A stretch of DNA of 64,000 nt from Eucalyptus grandis. Its lineage: Eukaryota; Streptophyta; Magnoliopsida; Myrtales; Myrtaceae. The stretch spans positions 45,268,196 through 45,332,195 of the forward strand of contig NC_052618.1 of NCBI RefSeq assembly GCF_016545825.1, in the 5' to 3' direction. Below, in pieces: positions 43,101 through 56,353 of this stretch. Under the pieces are notes generated by a model. It was given only the letters and a program-made list of their open reading frames with translations, ran no database searches and had not been told where the DNA came from. The position numbers were made by a program, and so were the translations under genes. Each line of letters begins with the position of its first letter. Within the stretch, counting starts at the first letter, position 1.

Positions 43101-43873
43101 AAAACGGCGCTTTAAAGAACGCACGGTGTCGGTGATCGGTATGTCATTGGCGAAAACGACGCCCGAGAAACACATGTGATTTGGTGAATGAGTACACCAC
43201 CGGGAAATCGTGGTATGAGTGGGAATGACCTAGAAAGGGTCTCGGCGACATGTAATCGACTTAGTCGATTGACCAAAGGCTTGATCGGATGTCGTGAATT
43301 GTTTGAATATCTGTGTTTAACCTTGAATTGCAGGTTGGAACCGAGGCTAAGGTAAGTCCTCGACTCGTGTTGTGCTTAGGCAACCGTATGGCGTATTAGT
43401 TTATTAATCAAGTCTTAGTGGGTAGGACTCGCCGAGACGTGGTCTCATTGGTTATTGAATAACCATTTCAGGACCCTAAGGAGAAGCTAAGGAAGAGGAA
43501 CCCGAAGGGGAGAAAGACTTTTGAAGAAGAAGAAGATCCGAGAGGGGATCTTGAATATAACCCGGATGTGGATTGAGATCCCATCCCTTTGTGCACCCCT
43601 TGTCTTAGTGTAGATAGGTGTGAGACTTTTATCTTGTAAATAGTATTGTAAATATTCTATGAGTGGTGCTGTTAAAGAAAGTGTGGTTATGAATTTCAAT
43701 ATGAAAAATATGGCCTGCTTTCCTATCCCATTGTTTTATTGTCTGGGATTTATAATCGCTTCCGCATGTGCTTAATAAAAAGAAAGGGTCGGCGATACAT
43801 AGTCCCGGGATATCGCATATAAAAATCGACCAAGTAGAAGGATGTACGCGCGTCCGAGGATCGGGGCGTGACA
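40144..43873 (+). repeat. LTR 3 (3730 bp)
   Basis: Same architecture. A perfect hairpin is at 42202-42230; ACGTGGTTCGG/GGCGAAAACGGCGCC repeats are at about 42885-43195. Shared by units 2 and 3. Confidence 0.95.
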
Positions 43874-43883
43874 TCCCCTTTTG

Positions 43884-43896
43884 TGGTATCGTGAGC
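43884..43896 (+). promoter_or_regulatory. Primer binding site, unit 3 (altered)
   Basis: TGGTATCGTGAGC in place of TGGTATCAGAGC; the change again sits on the CAG. Confidence 0.75.
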
Positions 43897-45339
43897 GAAG
43901 GTCAAGATTGGAGTGATAAGGAGCGTTGACCATGGGATAGTTAGTAGGAAAGGCCTTTAAATTCATGCTGGTGCATGTTTATGTTAGCTGAATGCTAAAA
44001 TTGTTTGTGGTGTGTGGATCGCTCACCTTCTAATCCAATGTGGGTTTGGAAGTCGGGTTGCAGTGTAAAGACTGAACCATGAGCGAGCAGGAGCTAAGAA
44101 CTCCTAGTAAGAGGACAATGTCCTTTGTAACTCGGGATGATGCACTGACTAAGGTCGCACCGAGGTGGCGTGGCGAGTATTGACTCGGCCAGCTCGAGTG
44201 TAAGAGTACCACCGCAGTTGGTACTAGTGTAGCAGCGTCGAATGATCCTAAGTTCGATAGGATCGTTCTGATGCTAGTGTTCCTTGGGAATTGGATGAGC
44301 CAGCAAGCTCAGGATCAAGCCGCTGTTGTTGTCGTTATCATTACCGCTGTTGTCGCTGCACATGCTGAGATCCAGAGTGGAGATGTAGATGTGATTCAAG
44401 AGCGAGTCATTGCATTCGAGTCGAGGTATAGATCCAGTTCAGGCAGAAATGGAAATCGGTCAGGGAAAAGACGGAGGTCGAGAGAAAAGCATTCTATTCC
44501 ACTCTCGAGGAAGGATGGAGTAGTCAAGTCGGCACCGAGTCAAATAGATCAGGTTGTTTTCGGACGTGATGATGGAAATCGGCATTATGTCCTTCCTAGG
44601 ACGCGAATTTGTTTGGAGTATAGTTAACAGGGATATCTGGTCGGGAGTGATCCTAGCAGAATGATGGGTAACCAGAAAGAGTGCATGCTTTTGCCTAATA
44701 GAAGATAAAAGATGCACCGTATAGGTGTCGAATTGTAGAAGGAAGTATGGATAAATCTAGTGTCCGAGTATGACCAGACATGTTGTGATGATGACTAGCA
44801 TGGCCATCGGGTGAAGGATTGTCAAGTGGAAGTCCAAGGTAGCATAGACATCGCTCTCATGCGTAACGCCACTAGGATGGCGAAAGGAATGGGAGTAGAA
44901 TTGATCTTGCACCGATTAGAGAAAGAATGTATTGGAGGTGATTTTATCGAGTAACGTAGCAGAGTTTTGTGCTGAGTTTGTAGAACTTAAATTGTTGAAG
45001 TAAAAGTGAAAGAGAAGGGAATCACTAGCAATAGTTGTGCTTGACTAGTTGCTGAGGTGTGAGTTCGACACCACATGAATAGTGTGAGTTCATAAAGCAT
45101 CTTGTAATAAGGAATCATGGTCATGGAATAATCCAGTTTAGTCTATTAGTTTGCAAAAATAGCAAGATTATTAAGAGTCGAAAAGAATCTTCGATTTCAT
45201 TAATCTCGTTGGCTAAAGACAATCCGTTTGTTAGACGGAGGTTACCAAGATTGATTTGACAGCGGTAGTGGATGTGTCAGTTAAGAAATAGAATGAGAAG
45301 AAGGTGGCCGTGATACAGAAAATTTATAAGATGGTTCCA

Positions 45340-48209
45340 AAGGAATTGCTTGGGTTACCGCCAGAAAGAAAGATTGAAATTGCAATTGAGATAGCACCGT
45401 GATAGAGCCGCTCTCGAAGACTTCTTACCAGTTGTTGTCTAAAGTGGTAGAATGGAAGATGCAGATGTGAAGATTGATGAATGAGGAATTCGTGTATATC
45501 GGTGCATCACTTTTGGGAAACATCAGTCTTGTTTGTGAGAAGAAGAAAGATGGTTTATTGCGAGTGTGCATCAACTATCGTCAACTCAATTAGGTGAAGA
45601 TCAAGGACAAGTGTTCTTTGCCAAAGATCATTGAATGGTGTGACTAGTTATAAAGAGTATCGATGTTTTAAAGGTCGACTTGAGATTATGAAGTCGTTAG
45701 TTACGAACCAGGAAGGAGGTTGTACGAAAGACAGCTGTTCGTACTTGATATGGTCTTTACGAGAGTATTGTAAGATCGTTTGGCTTGGTGAACACTCCAG
45801 TTTCTGTCATGGATTTGACAAACAGAACGTTCAATGAATAAGTGGATCATCAGTTTGTGATTGTGTTCGTTGATGACATCTTAGTCTATTCGAGAAGTGA
45901 TGAAGAGCATGAGAATCATCTCGAGATTAGTGCTTCGAGACCTTAAGAACTCATCACCCGTATGCTAAGTTTAGCAAATGCGAGTTTTGGTTGACTCGTG
46001 TCGCGTTCTTAGGTCATGTGATTTCCGGTGAAGGAATCTCTGTCGACCAGAGCAAGATAGAAGCCGTGATCAATTGGCAGAGACCGACATCAGTGACAGA
46101 AATCAGAAGTTTTCTGGGATTGGCAGGTTATTACAGACGGTTTGTAGAAGGTTTCTCAGCGTTAGCATCGCCTCTAACTAAGCTCACGAAGAAAGACGAA
46201 AAGTTTATATGGACAGACAAGTGCGAGCGTAGTTTTCAAGAGCTGAAAGAAAAGCTGACTACCGCACCTGTGCTGATAATTCCATCGGGTCCTGGAGGAT
46301 TCGAAATCTATAGTGATGCGTCATTCAAGGGGTTGGGTTGCGTGCTGATGCAACATGGCAGAGTTGTTGCATACGCTTCCCCGAGCGATTGAGACCTCAT
46401 GAATTGAACTATCCGACGCACGACTTAGAGCTCGCCGTGATTATCTTTGCCTTGAAGATTTGGAGACATTATCTCGTGTGGTGAAAAGTTTCGGATCTTC
46501 ACGGACCATCAAAGTCTCAAGTATTTATTCTCTCAGAAGGAGTTGAACATGAGACAGCGCCGATGGATGGAACTACTGAAAGACTACGACTGTGACATTT
46601 TGTATCACCCAGGAAAGGCGAACAAAGTCGCCGATGCACTGAGTCGAAAGTCTTCAGTGGCTCATATACTGATTAAGGAGTGGAACTTAATCGAGAGAGC
46701 TCGGGATTCGGTGTTCAAATTTGAGGTAGGCCACCTCTCGAGTTTTATGGCCACCCTCAGAATTGAACCGGATGTTCAGGTTAGAATTAAACAACTCCAA
46801 CCGACAGACCCAGATGTACAGAGAATTCTTCAGGAAGACGCAGAGGAAAGAAAAGCTGATTTTCAGATTGCTGATGACGGAACACTAAGATTCCAAGGAT
46901 GATTGGTTGTACCTGATGATGTAGAGCTTAGAGAAGAAATCTTATCCGAAGCACATCGTAGTAGTTACAGCATTCATCCTGGAAGCACTAAGATGTATCA
47001 GAATTTGCGTCAACACTATTGGTGGTCAGGTATGAAGGCGGACATCGCCAAGCATGTGGCCAAGTGTTTGACTTGTCAGCAAGTAAAAGCCCAGCATTGC
47101 AAGCCGGGAGGACTTTTGCAACCTCTCGCGATCCCGAGTGGAAATGGGAGCATATCACGATGGATTTCGTGGCCGGACTACCAAGGAGTCGAGAGGGAAT
47201 GATTCGATCCGGGTGGTAGTCGATAGATTGACAAAGTCGGCTCACTTCATTGCGGTTCGAAAGGACCTCGGTTTGAATAGGCACGCACCTATATGTGCGC
47301 CAAGTGGTTCGAATGCATGGAGTGCCCGTTACGATAACGTCCGATAGAGACCCGAGATTTACTGCTGCTTTTTGGAAGAGCTTGCGAGTGCTCTTGGTAC
47401 AAAGCTTCATGCACAAGACGGCTTATCATCCTCGGACGGATGGCCACCCGAGAGGACAATACAAACCCTCGAGGACATGCCGAGAGCATGTGTTATAAAC
47501 TTCAAAGGAAGTTGGGAAGATCAGCTTCATCTCGTAGAATTTGCCTACATCAACAGTTATCAGCAGAGTATTCAGATGGCCCCATTTGAAGCACTGTATG
47601 GCAGAGCGTGCAGAACACCAGTGTGTTGGGATGAAGTTGGGGAAAGAAAGATAACAGGCCCAGAGTTGGTTCAGCAGTCAGTAGATGCCGTAGCAGTGAT
47701 CAGAGACAGATTAAAGACAGCGCAGAGCAGGCAGAAAAGTTATACGATAAGCGTCGAAGGTCTTTGGAATTCCAAGTTGGTGATCACGTTTTTCGAAGGT
47801 GTCACCAATGAGGGGAACTTCGCGCTTTGGTAAGAAAGGCAACCGAGTCCGAGGTACGTAGGTCCATTTGAGATTCTTGAGAGAATCGGGACCTTAGCGT
47901 ATCGTCTTGCGTTGCCGCCAAGATTGGCGCAAGTGCATGACGTCTTTCACGTGTCGATGTTGAGGAAGTACGAGCTCGACTCGACCCACGTACTCAATTT
48001 TGAAGAATTGGGCGTGGATGACCGTGTGTCATACGTCGAAAGACCGGTTCGATTGTCGATCGCAAAGAGCAAGTTCTCAAGCGTACAAAGACTATTCCCT
48101 TAGTCAAAGTGGTTTGGCAATACCACGGTACGGAAGGAGCAACATGGGAGACGAAGAGTCAATGAGAGAGTTGTACCCCACCTTTTTGATCAAGCCTTGT
48201 AAGGTTTAA
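45340..48209 (+). pseudogene. Broken pol, unit 3
   Basis: TAG in RT at 45591-45593. This copy has the best connection segment and RNase H start (45991-46392: [35 protein letters not shown]). RNase H end is at 46543-46902, closed by the shared TGA (46900-46902). Integrase is split over three frames from 46903 to 47833. A chromodomain-like tail runs to about 48209. Confidence 0.9.
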
Positions 48210-48247
48210 ATTTCGAGGACGAAATTTTTATCAGAGGGGAAGAGTTG

Positions 48248-51200
48248 TGACATCCAGGATTTTCAGTATTGTTTTCTATTAAATTAATCGGGCATTTCAT
48301 TGACGTGTCTATAGGGTTGTTCTCAGAGCTGATCACTCTCGAGATAACTAGACTAGCTGGGTATGCCATTAAAGAATATTAAGGCAATAGACTTGAGAAT
48401 TCGACCAGAAGCGGCTTCTCGACCGCGTTCATCTTTAGAGGTCATTACTTACGCTTAAAGATCGAATTGAGATCAGAGATAGGTCGGTTCGACTGAGATG
48501 TGTGGCCGATCGTGGGTGACTCCACTAAATTGGAAAATTCTCGTCGACCGGCACTAATTTGATTTTCTGTCGTTTTGGTACCCTGTGTTGGTAGTCGAGC
48601 CCTCGAGATTTTCACGACAATTGAGAGTCGCCAATGTGTCGAGTGGGTTCATTGGGGCTCGAAGAAAATCGACCACGAGTCAATTGCCCTAAAAAGTTCT
48701 GAAAACTACCCGGTAGTCTAGGTCACACTAAAAGCACGCCGGAGTGAAATTAACCGTCGATTTGAGTCGATTTCAGAAATCGAAAGTTCAAGATGTCACA
48801 AGCTATTTTAGGAGCATCGACTCGATCTCGAAAGATTTTCGGAGATTCGGGAAATTTTACGGAAATTGGGTTCGGACGTCATGGAAATTTGGCCGAAGTT
48901 CGGATTGGCTAAATTAATGGGAAATTTGACTTTCGGGTTGAGCCCGTGTGTGTCGGAGATTTACAGAAAATTTCTTGGGATTTTTCTACGTCGAAATTGG
49001 ACCTCAATTTGGGAATTTATTGGAGAAATTGAAGTTCAAATGGTGAAATTCGTATCATCCCCTCCCCTAGCCCAAAATTGACCGATTGAGAAGTTGGGAG
49101 AGTTGTTGATGTGGCTAATGAAGGCCAAGGTTTAATGCTTGGCCTAGATTGATTGTTGAAGATATTTCTTGTGGAAAATTGGCAAGGATGGCCCACCCTC
49201 TCTTTATCTTCTTCCTCACGCACGGCTCCTCTTCGTTTTTAACTCTGCGGTCTCGCTTCTGCTTCATTTTCTTTCGGTCGAAGTCCGGATAAGCAAAGCC
49301 TCCTCCGCGTGTCTTCCTCAACTCCACTTCTCTGCCATTCCACCGAAGACACAGCCCACGATATCTCTCTCCCCCTTCGCCCGTTTGCCCCCTCTCACGC
49401 GCCAGCTCACCCCGCTCCACCATCTCTTGCTCTCTCGGTCAACTTCGGTGAAATTCCTCTAGCGAAGTCCCCAGTGTTGATCGAAACCGCTGGTTCATCC
49501 ATCTCCACGCGGCTTCAAAACTCCAGCCTTCGTCAAAGGCTTCAGCAACCGCCACAAGTGTTGCTTCTCTTCATCCATGTTCCACCGAAGCCTCTCAACC
49601 TCCACCGTTTCGGCCAGCCTCTCCACGCGTCATCTTCGGTTAACAACAGCAGATCTTCTCCCAATTTTGTTGACTCCATCAACGAAGACCACCCATCTTC
49701 GTGTCTTCTCTCTCTCGCGGCCAGCAAAGCTGAAGCCGCGCGCATCCATCACCTGCGGAGCTCAACCGATTCTTCTCCATAGGTTCACAAGCCGCTGCCA
49801 CCTGCCCTTCTTCGGTCAACATTGCATCCACCGAAGACCCGATCTCACGTCCGCAACTCCATATGCGGCCAGCAAATTCCACCGAAGGAATCCCGAACCC
49901 CAGCGAAGCAACAGCATCATCGAAGCCGTGAGTCCACGGTCTTCAGCCGCATGAGCAACCGAAAGTCCATCCCCCATCCGCGTGATTTCTCTTCTTCACC
50001 CGTAGAACAGTCGGCCCAAGCTTGCGCCTCTTTGAGCCCATCGGTCCAGCAGTTCTTCAGCCAATTTAATTCAAGTTGCAGCCCAGTAATTTGAGGCCCA
50101 ATTCAGCAGAATTTTATTGAGGCCCATCTCCTGCAGTCTTCAAGCCCAGTCCAATCCAAGTGAATTAATTGGTCAAGCCCAGTTCAGCAGCCCATCAACT
50201 GAAATTGGAGGCCCAATTTCCAGCAAAGAAATTTGAAGCCCAAGTGAAGTCAGTCCAGAATTTCAGCAGCCCAATTCAACTTGGGTCTGGCCCAAAAGCA
50301 AGAACAAATCTCAGTTGGGCTGAGATTTGTTGGGCCAAGGTCAAGGCCCGGTCCAAGTCCGCCGGTGTCGTCGAAAGTTCGATTTCGGTCGCCGTCGCGT
50401 CGCCGTTGCGGTGATTCGGTCTCCGCTTTTGTCAAGTGAGTTTTACTCACTAATGCTTTATTAGTTTGCTAATTATGCCTTAGGGTTGGTTAGATTTAAT
50501 TACATGCACTTAGGTGGTTAGATTAGGTTAGAACAATTAGTTTAGTGACTTAATGATGCATGTTAGGTGGTTAGACCTAGCTATTAGCAAGTAGAAATGT
50601 TTGGTTATTTATTGAATGCATATCGGGATTTTTCCCGACCCGTTTCGGGCTCCAATAAGGCAATATGGGCCTAAATTGGATTTTTAATGTTTATTTATTT
50701 ATTTTCGAAATTTATTTATTTAATTAATTATTTTTCCGGAAATTCAACCGGGATGGCCGGTGACCGGAATTTCGTGCCGATTGTCGTGGTGCAGACCGTT
50801 TATTTAATTGAGCTCTACGTTGTGTGGAATTGAATTTATTGTGGAATTTTAGGAATTGCCCTAAATTGTTTGTTATTGAATATTTGATTGGTTGTTGGCC
50901 GAATATGGGTATATAGCGCCGTATGTTGATGGGCTATATAGTAGGGAGAATGGTGAGACCAATCAGGTACGATATTATTGGACATACGTGGTTCGGTGAT
51001 GGGAAGTATCACTGGCGAAAACGGCGCCTTAAAGAACGCACGTAAATGACTTATAGACAAACGTGGTTCGGTGGTTATGGGAATATCACTGGTGAAAACG
51101 GCGCCTTAAAGAACGCACGATGTTGTCTATAGCCGATGTCACCTTGGCGAAAACGGCGCCCTTGAAAGGACACGTGGTTCGGTGATCAAGGTTATCACTG

Positions 51201-51976
51201 GTGAAAACGGCGCTTTAAAGAACGCACGGTGTCGGTGATCGGTATGTCATTGGCGAAAACGACGCCCGAGAAACACATGTGATTTGGTGAATGAGTACAC
51301 CACTGGGAAATCGTGGTATGAGTGGGAATGACCTAGAAAGGGTCTGGCGACATGTAATCGACTTAGTCGATTGACCAAAGGCTTGATCGGATGTCGTGAA
51401 TTGTTTGAATATCTGTGTTTAACCTTGAATTGCAGGTTGGAACCGAGGCTAAGGTAAGTCCTCTCGACTCGTGTTGTGCTTAGGCAACCGTATGGCGTAT
51501 TAGTTTATTAATCAAGTCTTAGTGGGTAGGACTCGGCGAGACGTGGTCTCATTGGTTATTGAATAACCATTTCAGGACCCTAAGGAGAAGCTAAGGAAGA
51601 GGAACCTCAAGGGGAGAAAGACTTTTGAAGAAGAAGAAGATCCCGAGAGGGGATCTTGAATATAACCCGGATGTGGATTGAGATCCCATCCCTTTTGTGC
51701 ACCCCGTCTTAGTGTAGATAGGTGTGAGACTTTTATCTTGTAAATAGTATTGTAAATATTCTATGAGTGGTGCTGTTAAAGAAAGTGTGGTTATGAATTT
51801 CAATATGAAAAATATGGCCTGCTTTCCTATCCCATTGTTTTATTGTCTGGGATTTATAATCGCTTCCGCATGTGCTTAATAAAAAGAAAGGGTCGGCGAT
51901 ACATAGTCCTGGGATATCGCATATAAAAATCGACCAAGTAGAAGGATGTACGCGCGTCCGAGGATCGGGCGTGACA
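48248..51976 (+). repeat. LTR 4 (3729 bp)
   Basis: Same architecture. Hairpin is at 50303-50331; ACGTGGTTCGG/GGCGAAAACGGCGCC repeats are at about 50990-51300. Shared by units 3 and 4. Confidence 0.95.
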
Positions 51977-51986
51977 TCCCCTTTTG

Positions 51987-51998
51987 TGGTATCAGAGC
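51987..51998 (+). promoter_or_regulatory. Primer binding site, unit 4
   Basis: TGGTATCAGAGC, the canonical tRNA-iMet type, 10 bases after the LTR end. Confidence 0.9.
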
Positions 51999-52180
51999 GA
52001 AGGTCAAGATTGGAGTGATAAGGAGCGTTGACCATGGGATAGTTAGTAGGAAAGGCCTTTAAATTCATGCTGGTGCATGTTTATGTTAGCTGAATGCTAA
52101 AATTGTTTGTGGTGTGTGGATCGCTCACCTTCTAATCCAATGTGGGTTTGGAAGTCGGGTTGCAGTGTAAAGACTGAACC

Positions 52181-52760
52181 ATGAGCGAGCAGGAGCTAAG
52201 AACTCCTAGTAAGAGGACAATGTCCTTTGTAACTCGGGATGATGCACTGACTAAGGTCAGTACCCGAGGTGGCTGTGGCAGAGTATTGACTCTGGCCAGC
52301 TCGAGTGTAAGAGTACCACCGCAGGTTGGTACTAGTGTAGCAGCGTCGAATGATCCTAAGTTCGATAGGATCGTTCTGATGCTAGTGTTCCTTGGGAATT
52401 GGATGAGCCAACAAGCTCAGGATCAAGCCGTTGTTGTTGTCGTTATCATTACCATTGTTGTCGCCGCACATGCCGAGATCCAGTGGAGATGTAGATGTGA
52501 TTCAAGAGCGAGTCATTGCATTCGAGTCGAGGTATAGATCCAGTTCAGGCAGAAATGGAAATCGGTCAGGGAAAAGACGGAGGTCGAGAGAAAAGCATTC
52601 TATTCCACTCTCGAGGAAGGATGGAGTAGTCAAGTCGGCACCGAGTCAAATAGATCAGGTTGTTTTCGGACGTGATGATGGAAATCGGCATTATGTCCTT
52701 CCTAGGACGCGAATTTGTTTGGAGTATAGTTAACAGGGATATCTGGTCGGGAGTGATCCT
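52181..52760 (+). pseudogene. Gag remnant, unit 4
   Basis: Open from MSEQELRTPSKRT for 118 codons, then continues in another frame through a charged Arg/Glu-rich stretch to about 52733. The equivalent start ATG is conserved at 27892, 35980 and 44079. Gag identity rests on position; no capsid or zinc-knuckle motif was recognised. Confidence 0.4.
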
Positions 52761-53439
52761 AGCGAAATGATGGGTAACCGAAAAGAGTGCATGCTTTTGC
52801 CTAATAGAAGATAAAAGATGCACCGGATAGGTGTCGAATTGTAGAAGGAAGTATGGATAAATCTAGTGTCCGAGTATGACCAGAACATGTTGTGATGATG
52901 ACTAGCATGGCCATCGGGTGAAGGATTGTCGGTGGAAGTCCAAGGTAGCATAGACATCGCTGCTCATGGCGTAACGCCACTAGGATGGCGAAAGGAATGG
53001 GAGTAGAATTGATCTTGCACCGATTAGAGAAAGAATGTATTGGAGGTGATTTTATCAGAGTAACGTAGCAGAGTTTTGTGCTGAGTTTGTAGAACTTAAA
53101 TTGTTGAAGTAAAAGTGAAAGAGAAGGGAATCACTAGCAATAGTTGTGCTTGACTAGTTGCTTTGAGGTGTGAGTTCGACACCACATGAATAGTGTGAGT
53201 TCATAAAGCATCTTGTAATAAGGAATCATGGTCATGGAATAATCCAGTTTAGTCTATTAGTTTGCAAAAATAGCAAGATTATTAAGAGTCGAAAAGAATC
53301 TTCGATTTCATTAATCTCGTTGGCTAAAGACAATCCGTTTGTTAGACGGAGGTTACCAAGATTGATTTGACAGCGGTAGTGGATGTGTCAGTTAAGAAAT
53401 AGAATGAGAAGAAGGTGGCCGTGATACAGAAAATTTATA

Positions 53440-56308
53440 AGATGGTTCCAAAGGAATTGCTTGGGTTACCGCCGAAAGAAAGATTGAAATTGCAATTGAG
53501 ATAGCACCGAGGATAGAGCCGCTCTCGAAGACTTCTTACCAGCTGTTGTTGTCTAAAGTGGTAGAATGGAAGATGCAGATGTGAAGATTGATGAATGAGG
53601 AATTCGTGTATATCGGTGCATCACTTTTGGGAAACATCAGTCTTGTTTGTGAGAAGAAGAAAGATGGTTTATTGCGAGTGTGCATCAACTATCGTCAACT
53701 CAATTAGGTGAAGATCAAGGACAAGTGTTCTTTGCCAAAGATCATTGAATGGTGTGACTAGTTATAAAGAGTATCGATGTTTTAAAGGTCGACTTGAGAT
53801 TATGAAGTCGTTAGTTACGAACCGGGAAGGAGGTTGTACGAAAGACAGCCTGTCGTACTTGATATGGTCTTTACGAGAGTATTGTAAGATCGTTTGGCTT
53901 GGTGAACACTCCGGTTTCTGTCATGGATTTGACAAACGAACGTTCAATGAATAAGTGGATCATCAGTTTGTGATTGTGTTCGTTGATGACATCTTAGTCT
54001 ATTCGAGAAGTGATGAAGAGCATGAGAATCATCTGAGATTAGTGCTTCAGACCTTAAGAACTCATCACCTGTATGCTAAGTTTAGCAAATGCGAGTTTTG
54101 GTTGACTCGTGTCGCGTTCTTAGGTCATGTGATTTCCGGTGAAGGAATCTCTGTCGACCAGAGCAAGATAGAAGCCGTGATCAATTGGCAGAGACCGACA
54201 TCGGTGACGAAAATCGAAGTTTTCTGGGATTGGCAGGTTATTACAGACGGTTTGTAGAAGGTTTCTCAGCGTTAGCATCGCCTCTAACTAAGCTCACGAA
54301 GAAAGACGAAAAGTTTATATGGACAGACAAGTGCGAGCGTAGTTTTCAAGAGCTGAAAGAAAAGCTGACTACCGCACCTGTGCTGATAATTCCATCGGGT
54401 CCTGGAGGATTCGAAATCTATAGTGATGCGTCATTCAAGGGGTTGGGTTGCGTGCGATGCAACATGGCGAGTTGTTGCATACGCTTCCCGCGCTTGAGAC
54501 CTCATGAATTGAACTATCCGACGCATGACTTAGAGCTCGCCGCAATTATCTTTGCCTTGAAGATTTGGAGACATTACTTGTGCGGGGAAAAGTTTCAGAT
54601 CTTCACGGACCATCAGAGTCTCAAGTACCTATTCTCTCAGAAGGAGTTGAACATGAGACAGCGCCGATGGATGGAATTACTGAAAGACTACGACTGTGAC
54701 ATTCTGTATCACCCAGGAAAGGCGAACAAGGTCGCCGATGCACTGAGTCGAAAGTCTTCAGTGGCTCATATACTGATTAAGGAGTGGGACTTAATCAAGA
54801 GAGCTCGAGATTCGGTATTCAAATTTGAGGTAGGCCGCCTCTCGAGTTTTATGGCCACCCTCGGGGTGAACCGGATGTTCGAGTTAGAATTAAACAACTC
54901 CAACCGATGACCCGGATGTACGAGAGAATTCTTCGGGAAGACGCAGAGGAAAGAAAAGCTGATTTTCAGATTGCCGATGACGGAACACTAAGATTCCAAG
55001 GATGATTGGTTGTACCGATGATGTAGAGCTTAGAGAAGAAATCTTATCTCGAAGCACATCGTAGTAGTTACGCATTCATCCCGGAAGCACTAAGATGTAT
55101 CGGGAATTTGCGTCAACACTATTGGTGGTCAGGTATGAAGGCGGACATCGCCAAGCATGTGGCCAAGTGTTTGACTTGTCAGCAAGTAAAAGCCCAGCAT
55201 TGCAAGCTGGGAGGACTTTTGCAACCTCTCGCGATCCCAGAGTGGAAATGGGAGCATATCACGATGGATTTCGTGACTGGACTACCAAGGAGTCAGAGAG
55301 GGAATGATTCGATCTGGGTGGTAGTCGATAGATTGACAAAGTCGGCTCACTTCATTGCAGTTCGAAAGGACCTCAGTTTGAATAGGCACGCAGACCTATA
55401 TGTGCGCCAAGTGGTTCGAATGCATGGAGTGCCCGTTACGATAACGTCCGATAGAGACCCGAGATTTACTGCTGCTTTTTGGAAGAGCTTGCGAGTGCTC
55501 TTGGTACAAAGCTTCGATGCAAGACGGCTTATCATCCTCGGACGGATGGCCAGTCCGAGAGGACAATACAAACCCTCGAGGACATGCCGAGAGCATGTGT
55601 TATAAACTTCAAAGGAAGTTGGGAAGATCGAAACTTCATCTCGTAGAATTTGCCTACATCAACATTATCAGCAGAGTATTCAGATGGCCCCATTTGAAGC
55701 ACTGTATGGCAGAGCGTGCAGAACACCAGTGTGTTGGGATGAAGTTGGGGAAAGAAAGATAACAGGCCCAGAGTTGGTTCAGCAGTCAGTAGATGCCGTA
55801 GCGTGATCGAGACAGATTAAAGACAGCGCGAAGCGGGCGAAAAAGTTATACGAGATAAGCGTCGAAGGTCTTTGGAATTCCAAGTTGGTGATCACGTTTT
55901 TAAAGGTGTCACCAATGAGGGAACTTCGCGCTTTGGTAAGAAAGGCAACCGAGTCCGAGGTACGTAGGTCCATTTGAGATTCTTGAGAGAATCGGGACCT
56001 TAGCGTATCGTCTTGCGTTGCCGCCAAGATTGGCGCAAGTGCATGACGTCTTTCACGTGTCGATGTTGAGGAAGTACGAGCCTGACTCGACCCACGTACT
56101 CAATTTTGAAGAATTGGGCGTGGATGACCGTGTGTCATACGTCGAAAGACCGGTTCAGATTGTCGATCGCAAAGAGCAAGTTCTGCGTACAAAGACTATT
56201 CCCTTAGTCAAAGTGGTTTGGCAATACCACGGTACAGAAGGAGCAACATGGGAGACTGAAGAGTCAATGAGAGAGTTGTACCCCCACCTTTTTGATCAAG
56301 CCTTGTAA
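53440..56308 (+). pseudogene. Broken pol, unit 4
   Basis: TAG in RT at 53705-53707. [11 protein letters not shown] is in 53955-54257. Connection plus RNase H form a long frame (54185-54910) with [29 protein letters not shown] and [19 protein letters not shown]. The shared TGA is at 55003-55005. Integrase is at 55108-55605 (CLTCQQVK, MDFVTGLP, SDRDPRF). The chromodomain-like tail (56018-56308) ends at its own stop. Confidence 0.9.
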
Positions 56309-56353
56309 GGTTTAAATTTCGAGGACGAAATTTTTATCAGAGGGGAAGAGTTG

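Larger units (their letters stand above)
43874..48247 (+). mobile_element. Internal region 3 (4374 bp)
   Basis: Gag remnant from 44079, pol from about 45340, and a purine tract AGAGGGGAAGAGTTG ending at 48247. Content is the same as the other units. Confidence 0.92.
51977..56353 (+). mobile_element. Internal region 4 (4377 bp)
   Basis: Gag remnant 52181-52760, pol from about 53440, and a purine tract AGAGGGGAAGAGTTG ending at 56353. It is the longest and least interrupted of the four. Confidence 0.92.
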
